From assembly GCA_027475525.1 (NCBI GenBank), contig JAMWFC010000005.1, positions 1,178,001 to 1,242,000 of the forward strand: 64,000 nucleotides of DNA. Reading direction: 5' to 3'. The stretch is from Macrolepiota albuminosa (Eukaryota > Basidiomycota > Agaricomycetes > Agaricales > Agaricaceae). The notes beneath the pieces are model-generated. The model searched no databases. It was given only the letters and a program-made list of their open reading frames with translations, and was not told where the DNA came from. The position numbers were made by a program, and so were the translations under genes. Positions 33,401 through 42,257 of the stretch are shown one piece after another. Position 1 is the stretch's first letter, and each line of letters begins with the position of its first letter.

Positions 33401-34315
33401 TTCCTTTTCGAATACTATTTTATATGGCTCGTAGTATTGTTCCGGTATCATTTCCTTCATGGTTTTCTTTCGTTCTCGCTCCTTCTCCTTTTGCGCTATC
33501 CGTTGCGAAATATTTGATGTCGCATTTATTCTTAGTACTGCTGCTGCCGGCATCCGGCTTTTCTCGAAAAAGAGACTGTCAAAAATCCCTACTTCGGGAT
33601 TAAAAAATCGTACGTATTGATGTCCTTCTTTTAGCCATCTGAACTTAGTCTGTTTTACGTTCTTCTCACCAACGACCTCCTCTTTATCTACCGGTTTTCG
33701 GCCTTTTTTTGCATGTTTTCTTATTTTAGCCTCCGCTTTCAGTTTATCGATCCTTCCTCTCCCACAAGAACTCGGACATCGGTTGAAAGTTATTTCCCCT
33801 GTCTCCCAATCTATTTCAGGATTATGCTTTTCCAGCCAGTTATGTCCAATGATCACGTCGGACCTCCCTATGTTTGCGACGTAGAAATAGACCTTTTCCG
33901 AATGATTTTTATACCTCATTTTCAGTGGTACAAATTTCGTTATAGATCCGTTTTCATTCTTTGACCCGTCGACGTTGAACACTGGTATTGCGCGGGGTAA
34001 ATCCTGTACTGGTAAGTTGTGTTTTCGGACAAAATCCTTATGAATAAACATGTTGGTCGCTCCAGAGTCCAATAGTCCTTCAACCTTTATTGACTCATAG
34101 TTGTCCAGTCGTCGCAGCTCTACGTTGACTCGAGTGGACGTATTGACAGTGTTTATTACCATAGGTTTCTCTTGCATAGCCTTAGATTCCTCTCCTTTCG
34201 CATTACATAAATGTTGTTTTTGATTGATCAATACAGAAGGAATAGAATTGTTACTCGAATTGGAATCCTGGTTGCGCTCAGCCATTCGGCTACATGGTGA
34301 GCTGCTCAAAAACCC
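30440..34315 (-). CDS. E2 pol: protease, RT, RNase H, integrase, chromodomain
   Basis: An open frame of about 1290 codons, entered by -1 frameshift at 34315-34309; the first internal ATG is at 34285. Domains in order: protease DSGATNMF (about residues 81-88), RT with YMDD near residue 480 (LFEPTVMFFGLCNSPATFQ before it), RNase H (EADASDYASG, HDKELLAI, WTDHKNLEYF), integrase zinc module (HPGRLKTKEL, CRKCQQTK), D,D,E core (STDFITGLP, SDRGSQFA, QTERINQE), GPF-type module (HLGPFPIVRKHSSHAY) and a chromodomain (IILDSR, YLVRWKDQ, DTWELE). No stops or frameshifts interrupt it. The last codons overlap the polypurine tract and the 3' LTR, as is common in this lineage. Confidence 0.95.
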   Translation of the reverse strand, partial: GFLSSSPCSRMAERNQDSNSSNNSIPSVLINQKQHLCNAKGEESKAMQEKPMVINTVNTSTRVNVELRRLDNYESIKVEGLLDSGATNMFIHKDFVRKHNLPVQDLPRAIPVFNVDGSKNENGSITKFVPLKMRYKNHSEKVYFYVANIGRSDVIIGHNWLEKHNPEIDWETGEITFNRCPSSCGRGRIDKLKAEAKIRKHAKKGRKPVDKEEVVGEKNVKQTKFRWLKEGHQYVRFFNPEVGIFDSLFFEKSRMPAAAVLRINATSNISQRIAQKEKERERKKTMKEMIPEQYYEPYKIVFEKEGFDDLPPRRPWDHAIDLLPDVKPSKATKVYPISPQEQKELDTFLEENLKSGRIRGSKSPWGSGFFFVKKKDGRLRPVQDYRKLNAVTVKNAYPLPLISEIIAKLRHARVFSKMDVRWGFNNIRIREGDEHKAAFLTNRGLFEPTVMFFGLCNSPATFQTMMNNLLKDLILRGVVMVYMDDILIYTKTLAEHRKVVLEVLEILERNKLYLKPEKCEFEKAKIEYLGVVIGEGKVEMDPAKLAAISEWPAPRTIKETQSFLGFCNFYRKFIEGFATIAQPLYRLTRKSQRFHWTTDCSQSFHDLKTRLVSSPVLTLASDNEPFKIEADASDYASGAVLSQKHDNEWHPVAYYSKGFSATERNYEIHDKELLAIIRALEEWRHLVQGSQHKIEIWTDHKNLEYFLTARKLNRRQARWSGFLADYDYTLKHKPGKTMLKPDLLSRRPDHKVGIETDNDNVTLISPEHISALLINSAVTIATEGDEIVLELKRRGLVPINEHDKFGKWKQEDGLTFRNGLIVVQDNEIKRRIVSLYHDSTTAGHPGRLKTKELITRNYWWSKMTEYINKYVDGCRKCQQTKIFPQKPRGQLFPNSIPEFPFQIISTDFITGLPISLGYDAIMVVVDRFSKRIYAIPCNKEVDSEGAAVLFRDHVWRHEGLPYTVISDRGSQFASAFTKKLYGLLGISRNISTAHHPQTDGQTERINQEIEQYLRLFINYHMDDWATWLPLAEFCYNNRASSATGKSPFFINKGREVNTGLDPTPSSRNIESADDFAARMRDIREETKSALKGASDDMKRFYDQHYQPEEYEVGDKVWLNAEHIFTGRPKKKLDWKHLGPFPIVRKHSSHAYELKLPRSWRMHPTFNISKLRRYTEDDFNRPVPRVTLNVRGEDWEPSIILDSRLKNDRLEYLVRWKDQSTSRDTWELETRITTESPDLVTNFHRLNPAAARRISLADYNSLVFVPIPEPLTDLARPESSHKKGGDVMIDIF

Positions 34316-35403
34316 TGTTCACGAAGTTGTGCCGCCACCGCCTTCTTCATTTCGTCCGTCATATCCCCCACCTCCACTACTTTGATGACTTTAGGCGAGC
34401 GACAGTTCCGGGCGATGTGGCCTATTTTCCCACAATTATAGCAGGTTGGTGGTCCACGCTTACGAGTGCCATCGACGTCCATAGCATTCGGGTCAGTGGC
34501 GGTAGTCGTTTGAGTGTTGGGAGTAGTAGCATGTTTGGTCTGAGTCGTCGATGATTGTGGAACGTTTGTCTGTTTGTTCGGATTTCTCTGGCCACGTCGC
34601 TCCTCCTCTGCCCTCCCTGCCGTGATCTTAGACTGCCTCCACTGTCGGTCTAGTAAGTCCGCTTTGTCCTGCCACTCCTGCAAAGTCCTGGGAAGGGGAT
34701 CACACTGATAAATCTTCATCAACAGATTTTTTTCTAATCCCAATTTGTAACGATCGAGTAACGCTGCCTCGTTCCACCTCGTATCATTCTTAAGATTGTC
34801 GAACTCGGTGTTATACTCATCCGCTGCTCTATCTCCCATGATGAGAGTTCGAATCTTGGCCGCGGCAGTTTCCTGGGGGGTGCGGTCTCCGAAATGGTCT
34901 CTGAAGGCAGCTTGGAACATCGTCCAGGTGGTAAGCGCCCCCTGTCTTTCATCTTGGATGAGTTCCAGCTGATTCTCCGCCCACTTGCTTGCTTTGTCGC
35001 CTTTCATCAAGGCCAATGCCGTAGCTATTTTTACTTCATCCCTCGAAACCTCTGCCTGCGCAAAGTACTGATTGCAGGAACGCAAAAAATAGGCTGCCTT
35101 GTCCTTGGAACCTTTAAATTCGTCTGGAAGAGGGACAGTCCTCGGATTTACGGCCACGTTGATATGAGGCTGAGGGCGATTGGTAATGGCGGCGATGTTG
35201 TTTGTAGTAGCGTCGACAGACTGTGCAGTGGCTATCGCAAGTTGATTTACAGACTGGGCTGTAACGTCAAGATTGGCAGCGGTAGCACCCCAAGTGGGGA
35301 TAAGGTGATTGATGGCATCAAGAATGGAAGTGATCCCGCTTTGAAGAATGCTGACTGCATCCTCTGGTGCGGTCGTAGTCATAGGGTCGGAGTCAGATGA
35401 CAT
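34306..35403 (-). CDS. E2 Gag with CCHC zinc knuckle
   Basis: Starting at ATG 35403 the frame gives 365 residues (MSSDSDPM...). The middle part has Gypsy capsid features (LPDEFKGSKDKAAYFL, WAENQLE, TWTMFQAAFRDHFGD). Near residues 321-334 lies a zinc knuckle CYNCGKIGHIARNC for RNA binding. It ends at TGA 34308-34306, directly behind a slippery heptamer leading into pol. It forms the particle in which reverse transcription takes place. No defects are visible. Confidence 0.93.
   Translation of the reverse strand: MSSDSDPMTTTAPEDAVSILQSGITSILDAINHLIPTWGATAANLDVTAQSVNQLAIATAQSVDATTNNIAAITNRPQPHINVAVNPRTVPLPDEFKGSKDKAAYFLRSCNQYFAQAEVSRDEVKIATALALMKGDKASKWAENQLELIQDERQGALTTWTMFQAAFRDHFGDRTPQETAAAKIRTLIMGDRAADEYNTEFDNLKNDTRWNEAALLDRYKLGLEKNLLMKIYQCDPLPRTLQEWQDKADLLDRQWRQSKITAGRAEEERRGQRNPNKQTNVPQSSTTQTKHATTPNTQTTTATDPNAMDVDGTRKRGPPTCYNCGKIGHIARNCRSPKVIKVVEVGDMTDEMKKAVAAQLREQGF
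34309..34315 (-). promoter_or_regulatory. -1 ribosomal frameshift heptamer between E2 gag and pol
   Basis: On the minus strand the gag codons read CAG GGT TTT TGA. The bases G GGT TTT fit the canonical X XXY YYZ slippery heptamer, immediately followed by the gag stop. Slipping back one base continues GGG TTT TTG AGC into the uninterrupted pol frame. Confidence 0.85.
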
Positions 35404-35917
35404 GGGTGTATACCGTAGAGGCTGTGACACGTGTGCAAGTGAAAGCTCAATATAATCAGCCGATTATATGCCTTTGGACAGCACGTGCAGGAAGCAAATC
35501 GAGATCTTCGTCGGCCACGAGTCGACGCGCGTTCACGCCGATAAACCAGAGAGCAGTTGTTAAATACCCAGGCTCAACGGAGTGACTACCGCCTGTTGCA
35601 CTGGTGTATGAAGAGCTGGTCCACTTAAGGACACAGGCCCAACAGTTCAACTCTGGAGGGTGCCTCGGAGCAGCCCTTTTGTACGTACTGACTAGGGTTC
35701 CTCGCTATTTACTGACTACCGTTAGCAGCACCGGCAAACGGCGATGAGGATAATAAGAAAATAAAATATACTTTAAGTCTTGTCGTGTTACGCGGTTAGC
35801 GTGGAGGTCGAGTAGGATAAAAGTAGTGAAAGCGTAAAGTGTTGGTGTCGAGTGTGACGGGGGAAACAGCGAGGACGACGCTGGCTACAATGAGCTAGGG
35901 ACCTTGGCTGAGTGTGG

Positions 35918-35928
35918 AACTTCGTTGC
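35918..35928 (-). promoter_or_regulatory. E2 primer-binding site, complementary to the element's own 5' RNA end
   Basis: Two bases after the 5' LTR the minus strand reads GCAACGAAGTT. This is the exact complement of AACTTCGTTGC at 35984-35974, which starts about 33 bases downstream of the LTR TATA box (TATAAAAGG). That is the Tf1-type self-priming layout, in which the first 11 nt of the mRNA prime reverse transcription. Confidence 0.75.
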
Positions 35929-35930
35929 AA

Positions 35931-36255
35931 TGTCAGGAACTGACTTGATAATTAAATCAGAGAAAAACCAACAGCAACGAAGTTAGAGTTTGCTATCGAA
36001 TACATAGGCCTTTTATACTCTACTTCTAGTAATCATATGCTGAGTCCTATTGTCCTTGTGATAATTACAGGAGTTCGAATAGTATCGTGATAAGTAGTTA
36101 CAGGAGAACATGACGATAGTTACAGGAGAAAATGACGATAGTTGTGGATACTTATGAGACCGGAACTTCGAAAATAAAAGGGTGTTTGGATACGGATCAA
36201 ATAAAATAAAATAAATGAAATAAATAAATAAAACTAAAATATGTCGATCATGACA
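35931..36255 (-). mobile_element. E2 5' LTR, 325 bp
   Basis: It contains the TATAAAAGG promoter element, an inferred start site at 35984 and an R-U5 of about 54 bp. It looks identical to the non-duplicated part of the 3' LTR. Confidence 0.94.
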
Positions 36256-36573
36256 TGATCTTTGTCTGAGGTGGCGGTGTGTAACGGCGCGTTGTCACGG
36301 AGTGCTACTGTCAAGAACTTTAGTCAAGTCCATTCCCGAAACCCGACAAAATTCTCGACGTAAACGCGGGTTCCAAGGGTAAGGAGCGTTATCGGAGGCC
36401 TCTGCGCGGACGAGCAGGCATCTTTCATCAAGACATCAGCGGCCGTTTCCGATTCGATGCCACGGTGCGGGCAGAGAGGTTGGGTCGGAAACAGTAGGGC
36501 CGAGGTCTCAGTTAGTAGCGTTACATGCATGGTTATGTCACCTATGCAACGGTCTTGCAAAAATTTTCAGTCG
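36256..36573. other. Host sequence originally upstream of the deaminase gene
   Basis: Removing E2 and one TGATC joins this region to the deaminase 5' flank. I see no gene. A 15-bp unit TGCAACGGTCTTGCA occurs at about 36545 and again at about 36574, possibly marking the left edge of E3. Confidence 0.5.
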
Positions 36574-36937
36574 TGCAACGGTCTTGCACTCCCACCACCT
36601 CAGCGCACAGTCAGGTCAGCTCAGAGCCGCTCAGTCACAGCAGATCAGTAATCTGACTTCTTTCCTTAACAGAGTCCTCGCCTCAGTTGTCCAGCTCATC
36701 CCTCAGGCATCGCTTCGTTAAGGAGTAAGATAGATTCACAGACGTCAGTAGACAGTTCAGTCATCTCATTTATCAGTAACAGACGTCAATCGTAACGCTC
36801 GCTCAAAAGAATTTACCATAAATTCACGAGTCGGTTTCTCACAGTAAGCTATAGCCAGCGTACTGTTGCGCTATTGTTTAACTTAATTAGATTCTTTTCG
36901 GTACTAGATTTTTATTAGTGTAGTCGTTACCTTCTTC

Positions 36938-38291
36938 GTGCATCTCCCATTCGTTACCTCATCATCGAGCTTGTTCTTCATAACGCAACATGCTGAAAGC
37001 TCTCAATCTGCTGATTTTCCGTCTCAGGCCGAGCACGATGCGCGAACAGCGGTGGATGTCGGGACTGTTGATCCGAGAAACAATCAGATTGAACTCATTC
37101 ATGAGGAATGTCAGAGACTCATTGATGAGACAGTTGAAGGAAGACGCACCGTTGTGGACTTCATGCAGTCACTTAAGGATCTTGGGCTCAATGCAGCTGA
37201 GGCTCAAAATTACGTCGATGAGGAGACAGAGGGTTGAATTGCAGAATGCAAAAGCTAGGCAACCCCCTCCTGAATCACGCGAGGGTTCACCGCGCAATGA
37301 GTATGAGGGGAACCAGGTCAGAGAATCCCAAGCACGAGCAGTTGAGGCTGCCGCATGAGAAGCCTTACAGGCTAAACTTGAGCATGCCCTTGCTACCCTG
37401 GCTCAACCGGGAACGATCACCATTGAGCAGCTGGCAGACTTGTTGGGAGATCAAAGGTCGTCCACGGTTCAGACATCGATTCCTCAGTCTGTCTTGGCTA
37501 TGGCGCCCCATCTCGCGGATTATCAAAAGGACGCCTCAGAAGATCCTTACCTGGCCAAAACTTGGGGCTTGCGACACAAATACGCTAAAGAAAGGGTGGT
37601 TGACGTGCTCATCAACCTCGTGCAGTCAAGACCCTTCGAGGATCTGATATCTCGGGCCATGTGGAAATTGGTTATTCTGGACCAATATGTTGACTTCAAT
37701 AAGCTTTATGCCACTTTCAATAAACGTTATAATCACAATGACAAACTGAAAGATTTTATGGGAGGGTTCTCTCTTGTTAAGAAAGACCACGCGACTGCTA
37801 AGCGTCCTGTGCGCACCGAGGGGGATTGGATTAGGACCTTTGATGTGTGGATGGAGGGAGTTCTCATGTTTTATCCACACCGAAAAGGTGAACTCGCAAA
37901 ATATAGAACTCGGATTCTGGATTTCTGTCAGTCCATTCCAAATGGCGCACTTATTGCAATTCAGTTCGATGCTGACATGCGGGATTGCTATGCACGTAAC
38001 CCATTCTATATGGATAATAATGAAGAGCTTCACGTGCCATTTTTGGCTCAGATGCTCAGCGCGTCGAATTCTGCATCAGGCATTAAACGTAAGGGATCGC
38101 CACCGATAGGTGCGAGGAAAAAGACAGTGGCCATATGCCAGAATTGGAATCTGGGAATATGCACTTCGGATACGTGCCCAGGGAGTTGTCGCCACAACAT
38201 TTGCTGTGAATGCTTTGGTTCCCACAAGGCTCGAGATGTCAAAGACTGCTTCAAGAAGCTCAATCAGCGACGACAACAGTATCGTGCATGA
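36938..38291 (+). pseudogene. E3 Gag-like protein
   Basis: Two open segments (36938-37237 and about 37238-38291) join by a frameshift near 37235. The second carries a helical core (DLISRAMWKLVILDQYVDF, HRKGELAKYRTRILDF) and ends with cysteine pairs (CQNWNLGICTSDTCPGSC, CCECFGSHKARD), a finger typical of DIRS/Ngaro Gag proteins. One in-frame TGA lies near 37358. The role would be RNA packaging. Confidence 0.7.
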
Positions 38292-39055
38292 CTCAGCAGC
38301 AGTAGCTAAAGCGAGTGAAGCCAGAGCACAGTGTCCCTGGTTGTTGAAAGGTACAGGAGCAAAAAGACAGTTAACTATAATGATGGTAGATGATCAACAA
38401 TTCAGAAGGGGATTTATATGGGATGACGACGTACCAACTGCTCTGATTTCGCCATCAGCACTCAATACTGAAATCGCTCCTCCCCTTCCCTTGCCCCCGC
38501 AGCATTTACTAGCGAATCCAATTTATAAGACGACACTAGAGGTGTTGCAAGACAAGATACGTGTCAAAACGCCTTTTGACATAGACAAGTTTGAACGAGT
38601 ACTATGGGATCATCCGAATCAACTATTTGTCAAATCCGTGATGAGGAGCTTATGAGAGGGTTTTTGGCCATTTGATGAGGGAGACTGGTTGACTGAGGCC
38701 AAAGATCTGATTTCGAATTACTCATCCAAAGATGAGGATCTTGAGGCCATAAGGGTGTTCTGCGATAAGGAAGTCAGTTTAGGCAGATGGTCGGAAGTCG
38801 ACGGGCTGGAAAACCTCCTTCCAGGCATGAAAACGTCTCTATTATTTGTTGTTTGGCAGAGAAATAAAGCCAGGGTGGTGACTGATCATTCCGCATCAGA
38901 GTTGAACAAGGGCATATCTAAGATAGAAGCAAAGGTCCAATACGACGATATGAGGACATTTGGTCAAGCAATGTATAATGCTAAACGCACTCTTTCAGAA
39001 GAGAGGTTGGTCACTTGGAAATCGGACGTAGCGAGCGCTTTCCTGAACTTACCGG

Positions 39056-40026
39056 TGATGACGCTCAAATCAAGCTGGGGGCTGCATGGACTATCACTAG
39101 TGCAGCTACTTAGCCGATATAGCTTTGGGCATGCTAAGTGTGTGAGAGAGTCCCGGACAGGTCCCAGAGAACACACGGTAGGCAAGAGGTTGGTGGCAAG
39201 GAAAGTGGATGATTGGAGGCACTTGCGTAAGGCTCCAAAATGTGGCTACAGGGCGCTAAAAGTTGCTAAGGGGGAGTGCTAAGAGCATGGGAAAGTCACT
39301 AAGAAAGGCGCTAAGAGGTGCAGGAAAGGGTCGCTAAGAGGCGCTAAGTGTTAGCACCTAGAACGTGATAATAAAAGGATGAGATTGCTTAGCGGATCTA
39401 AGCATGAAAGCCAAGCCGTAGTTGCAAGGCACTAGAGAGAGAGAGATATAGAAAACTAGAGCAGAGTCCCCTTGCTTGACACGGTCAACAAGAGGTAGTC
39501 TGTTGTGTATGGAGACCAAAATATTGGGATACGATCCCTACTGCCAAATTGATTCCCTGTACTACTAACAAAAAGTAGGTATTTATAGTAAAGAAAGTTA
39601 GCCGACGCTAAGAGGTTAAGCGCCGCTAGAGGGTGGTGAACTGATAAAAATGTAAGTAAATGTGGTGAATTGAATTGTATAGTAAAAAGGTCCATAATAA
39701 TGCTGTCACGGAAATACTTCATCATTTCCCCTTGTAAGCGCTGCCACTGGCTAAGAGCATTATGCCGGATTGACTGATGCCAAGTGTCTGTGTAAATGTA
39801 TAGCCTTGGAGTGCAAGTGGCAAGGTGCGGCGAGGTGTCAATAGTGGTGCAAAGAATAAGTGGTGCCATAAAAAGTGGTCTGAGAGTAATTGGAGTCTGT
39901 AGCTGCAAGTTATTAGTGTAAAGATATGAGAAAAATAGTGCTGGAAGCCTTCTGGTGGTACTAGTGGGCCAATATGAGGTGTGGGTATTGGTGCTATCAG
40001 TAGCCAGCCACAATGCAGGCTCATCA
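39056..40026 (-). mobile_element. Solo LTR, E4 family (C-type), 971 bp, in E3 RT
   Basis: Ends TGATGACGCTC and GGCTCATCA, with a perfect 4-bp duplication CCGG (39052-39055 and 40027-40030). Its reverse complement shares 'ttctctgggacctgtccgg' with the E4 LTR, so it is a subfamily of that LTR in reverse orientation. A dense run of GCTAAG-like words lies at 39256-39360. Confidence 0.9.
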
Positions 40027-40862
40027 CCGGCACACCCATTGTGGCAAATCTGACAAGTTGTCAATATTGATGGAAAATAGTACATCATGCATCATCTCGT
40101 TTTCGGGAATAGAGCATCACCACAATGTTGGCGTGCCGTATCATCTCTGATGTGCTGGGCAGGAATCAAGAAGTTAGACATAAGGGATTTGCACGTATTC
40201 ATGGATGATTTTTATTCATGGGAAGTGCAATCAAAATTGATCAAGTACCAAGATGTATTATGGCTGCAGGGACAAGCTCAGTTATTAATCTTTTGGGATG
40301 CGATCAGCTGTTCTTGGGAAGAAAAGAAGCAGGAATTTGGAGAGACATTGAAGATCATAGGATTCTGGGTCGATATAAATTATGGTACCATTACTCTCAC
40401 TGATGAATCAACAGCGGATATTGTATCGAAAATCCAGCTCTTCATCAACACCCCCTCATGCTGACCATCATTATGGAATTGGCAGTGATTGGGAGGCCAT
40501 TTGAACTGGTTGCTTAACGTATTGCCATGGGGCAGACCGGCATTAACAGAGATGTACCGAAAAATGGCAGAGAAGGAGACCATGCATGTGGGTATCTATC
40601 TGAATCAAGAAGTGATGTCAGATATGAATTGGCTGATCAAGATCATTCCAAAATCTATGGGTGTCAGATTTTTGGATGCTACAAGATGGGCAAACAAATC
40701 GGCAGATATGGTGGTCTGGACGGACAGAAGTCTGAAGTTAGGTATGGCATTTGTATATGCAGAAAACGGATTCGCGTATCAATTGGCACTGAACGATACG
40801 TTGATAAAGATTGACATCTTCTTTCTCAAACTCACTGCCATCTTGTCAGCAATTTCTCACGT

Positions 40863-41878
40863 TGATAGGACCCCATACAGGATCAGCGCATCAACGGCAG
40901 GCTATGGCAACATGGCACAGGCTCGGGATACCTTAGCATGCGCTAACTAACCAATTTTGGCAATATTTGATGGCCATGCACAGCAAGAAGCAGATCCAAT
41001 CAATGATAGCGCTGACGGCAGACAGAATGACAACTGACAGATGGCATCAGTTACTGACAACAGCGCTTAGTGAGAAGCCTGATGATCTATCAAAAACTGA
41101 CGGACAGCTTGGCGTTTGACCTTGGCGTCTGAAACCACTTAGCGCCTCGATCTGGCGCCTGACATCGCTTAGGTGCTCTGACAGACAGAAGGGTGATGGA
41201 TTGATAGTTTAGCTTCGCGATCTGCTGCCTGGCATCGCTAAGGTTCTTGAATGGACAGTAGGGATCTGAAACCGTTGGAGCTACCCCTATGAAATTTTCT
41301 AGTTTACCGCACTTTGGCAATGGTTGGTCAGACGGTAGGGATCTGAAACCGTTGGAGCTACCCCTATGAAATTTTCTAGTTTACCGCACTTTGGCAATGG
41401 TTGGTCACTAGCGACGGTGAACTCCTTGTAGTATATAAAGTACTTACCAACTTGTACATACATCATCGAACAATAGACCAGAGTTTCCTGCTCCTCTTAC
41501 TTCAGTCTCTCTTACACTCGAGATTTCATTTACGGTCGGCAATGTCGAACTCATCAGCAGTTGCAGACTATCGTTAGCCTTTGACCTATTCATGCCTTGC
41601 AGCTATGGCAGGCATCTACGACGCTTAGACTTTGCTAAGCTTACTATGTTCTTGCCGTTGATATTGCCATGTTCGCTTACCGCTCCCTTCATAGGCACTT
41701 TACCTTAGCGCTTTACACTTGCCGACTTTCCTTACCAACTTTTCCCCATTTTCATAGGCGCGTTCTCTGGGACCTGCCCGGGACTCCTCATATCACTTAT
41801 AGCACGCCCAACGCAAGCTTTTTGGTACGGTAACACTATAGTTATATTTGTTACTGACCAAACTTTGGGCGTCATCAA
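40863..41878 (+). mobile_element. E4 5' LTR, 1016 bp including a 77-bp duplication
   Basis: Ends TGATAGGACCCC and GGGCGTCATCA; TATA-like 'gtagtatataaag' near 41430. Without the 77-bp duplication (from 41261) it is 939 bp, against 938 bp for the 3' LTR. Confidence 0.92.
41261..41414. repeat. 77-bp-period tandem duplication no. 9
   Basis: Units start at 41261 and 41338. The E4 3' LTR has only one unit at the same place. Confidence 0.93.
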
Positions 41879-42257
41879 ATTGGAGCCCACTGCAAGGGAT
41901 CTCTAGGGCAGAATTCCACCAGAAACCCGTCTCCAGCATAGGCGCCACCTGCTAGAACAGTCGGCAGAAGGCATAGCTCCTTCCCACCCATCAACTCCAC
42001 AACCACCTGGTGCCTTACCAGGTCTCTCTCTTGCACAGGAACTACAGAACGCCACTATAGACAAATTTTCTGACCTCTTCCCGCGTTCTCTCAACTTTAG
42101 CGCCGACAACCTCTTAGCGTCGCCGCTTGCCGTACCACAACCAGTTACCTCCATTACTCCGTTAACACCTCTTTCTCAACTCATTTCTCTTACCCCGTCA
42201 CCAATCTCTAGAACTCCTTCCCCACAACCGCTAACCGAACTCGCTACCACCGTCGCC

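Larger units (their letters stand above)
30039..36255 (-). mobile_element. E2: complete Ty3/Gypsy chromovirus, probably young
   Basis: It is flanked by a perfect 5-bp duplication TGATC (30034-30038 and 36256-36260). Both LTRs start TGTCATGATC (element orientation), end TTCCTGACA and look identical by eye except for a 98-bp tandem duplication in the left one. gag and pol are open from end to end, a polypurine tract (GGGAGG) precedes the 3' LTR, and a self-complementary primer site follows the 5' LTR. Nothing visible prevents activity. Confidence 0.95.

Noticed and set aside
39456..40088. 210-residue minus-strand open frame across the C-type LTR and E3
   Set aside because: It runs through an LTR boundary into reverse-complement RT sequence; no domain.
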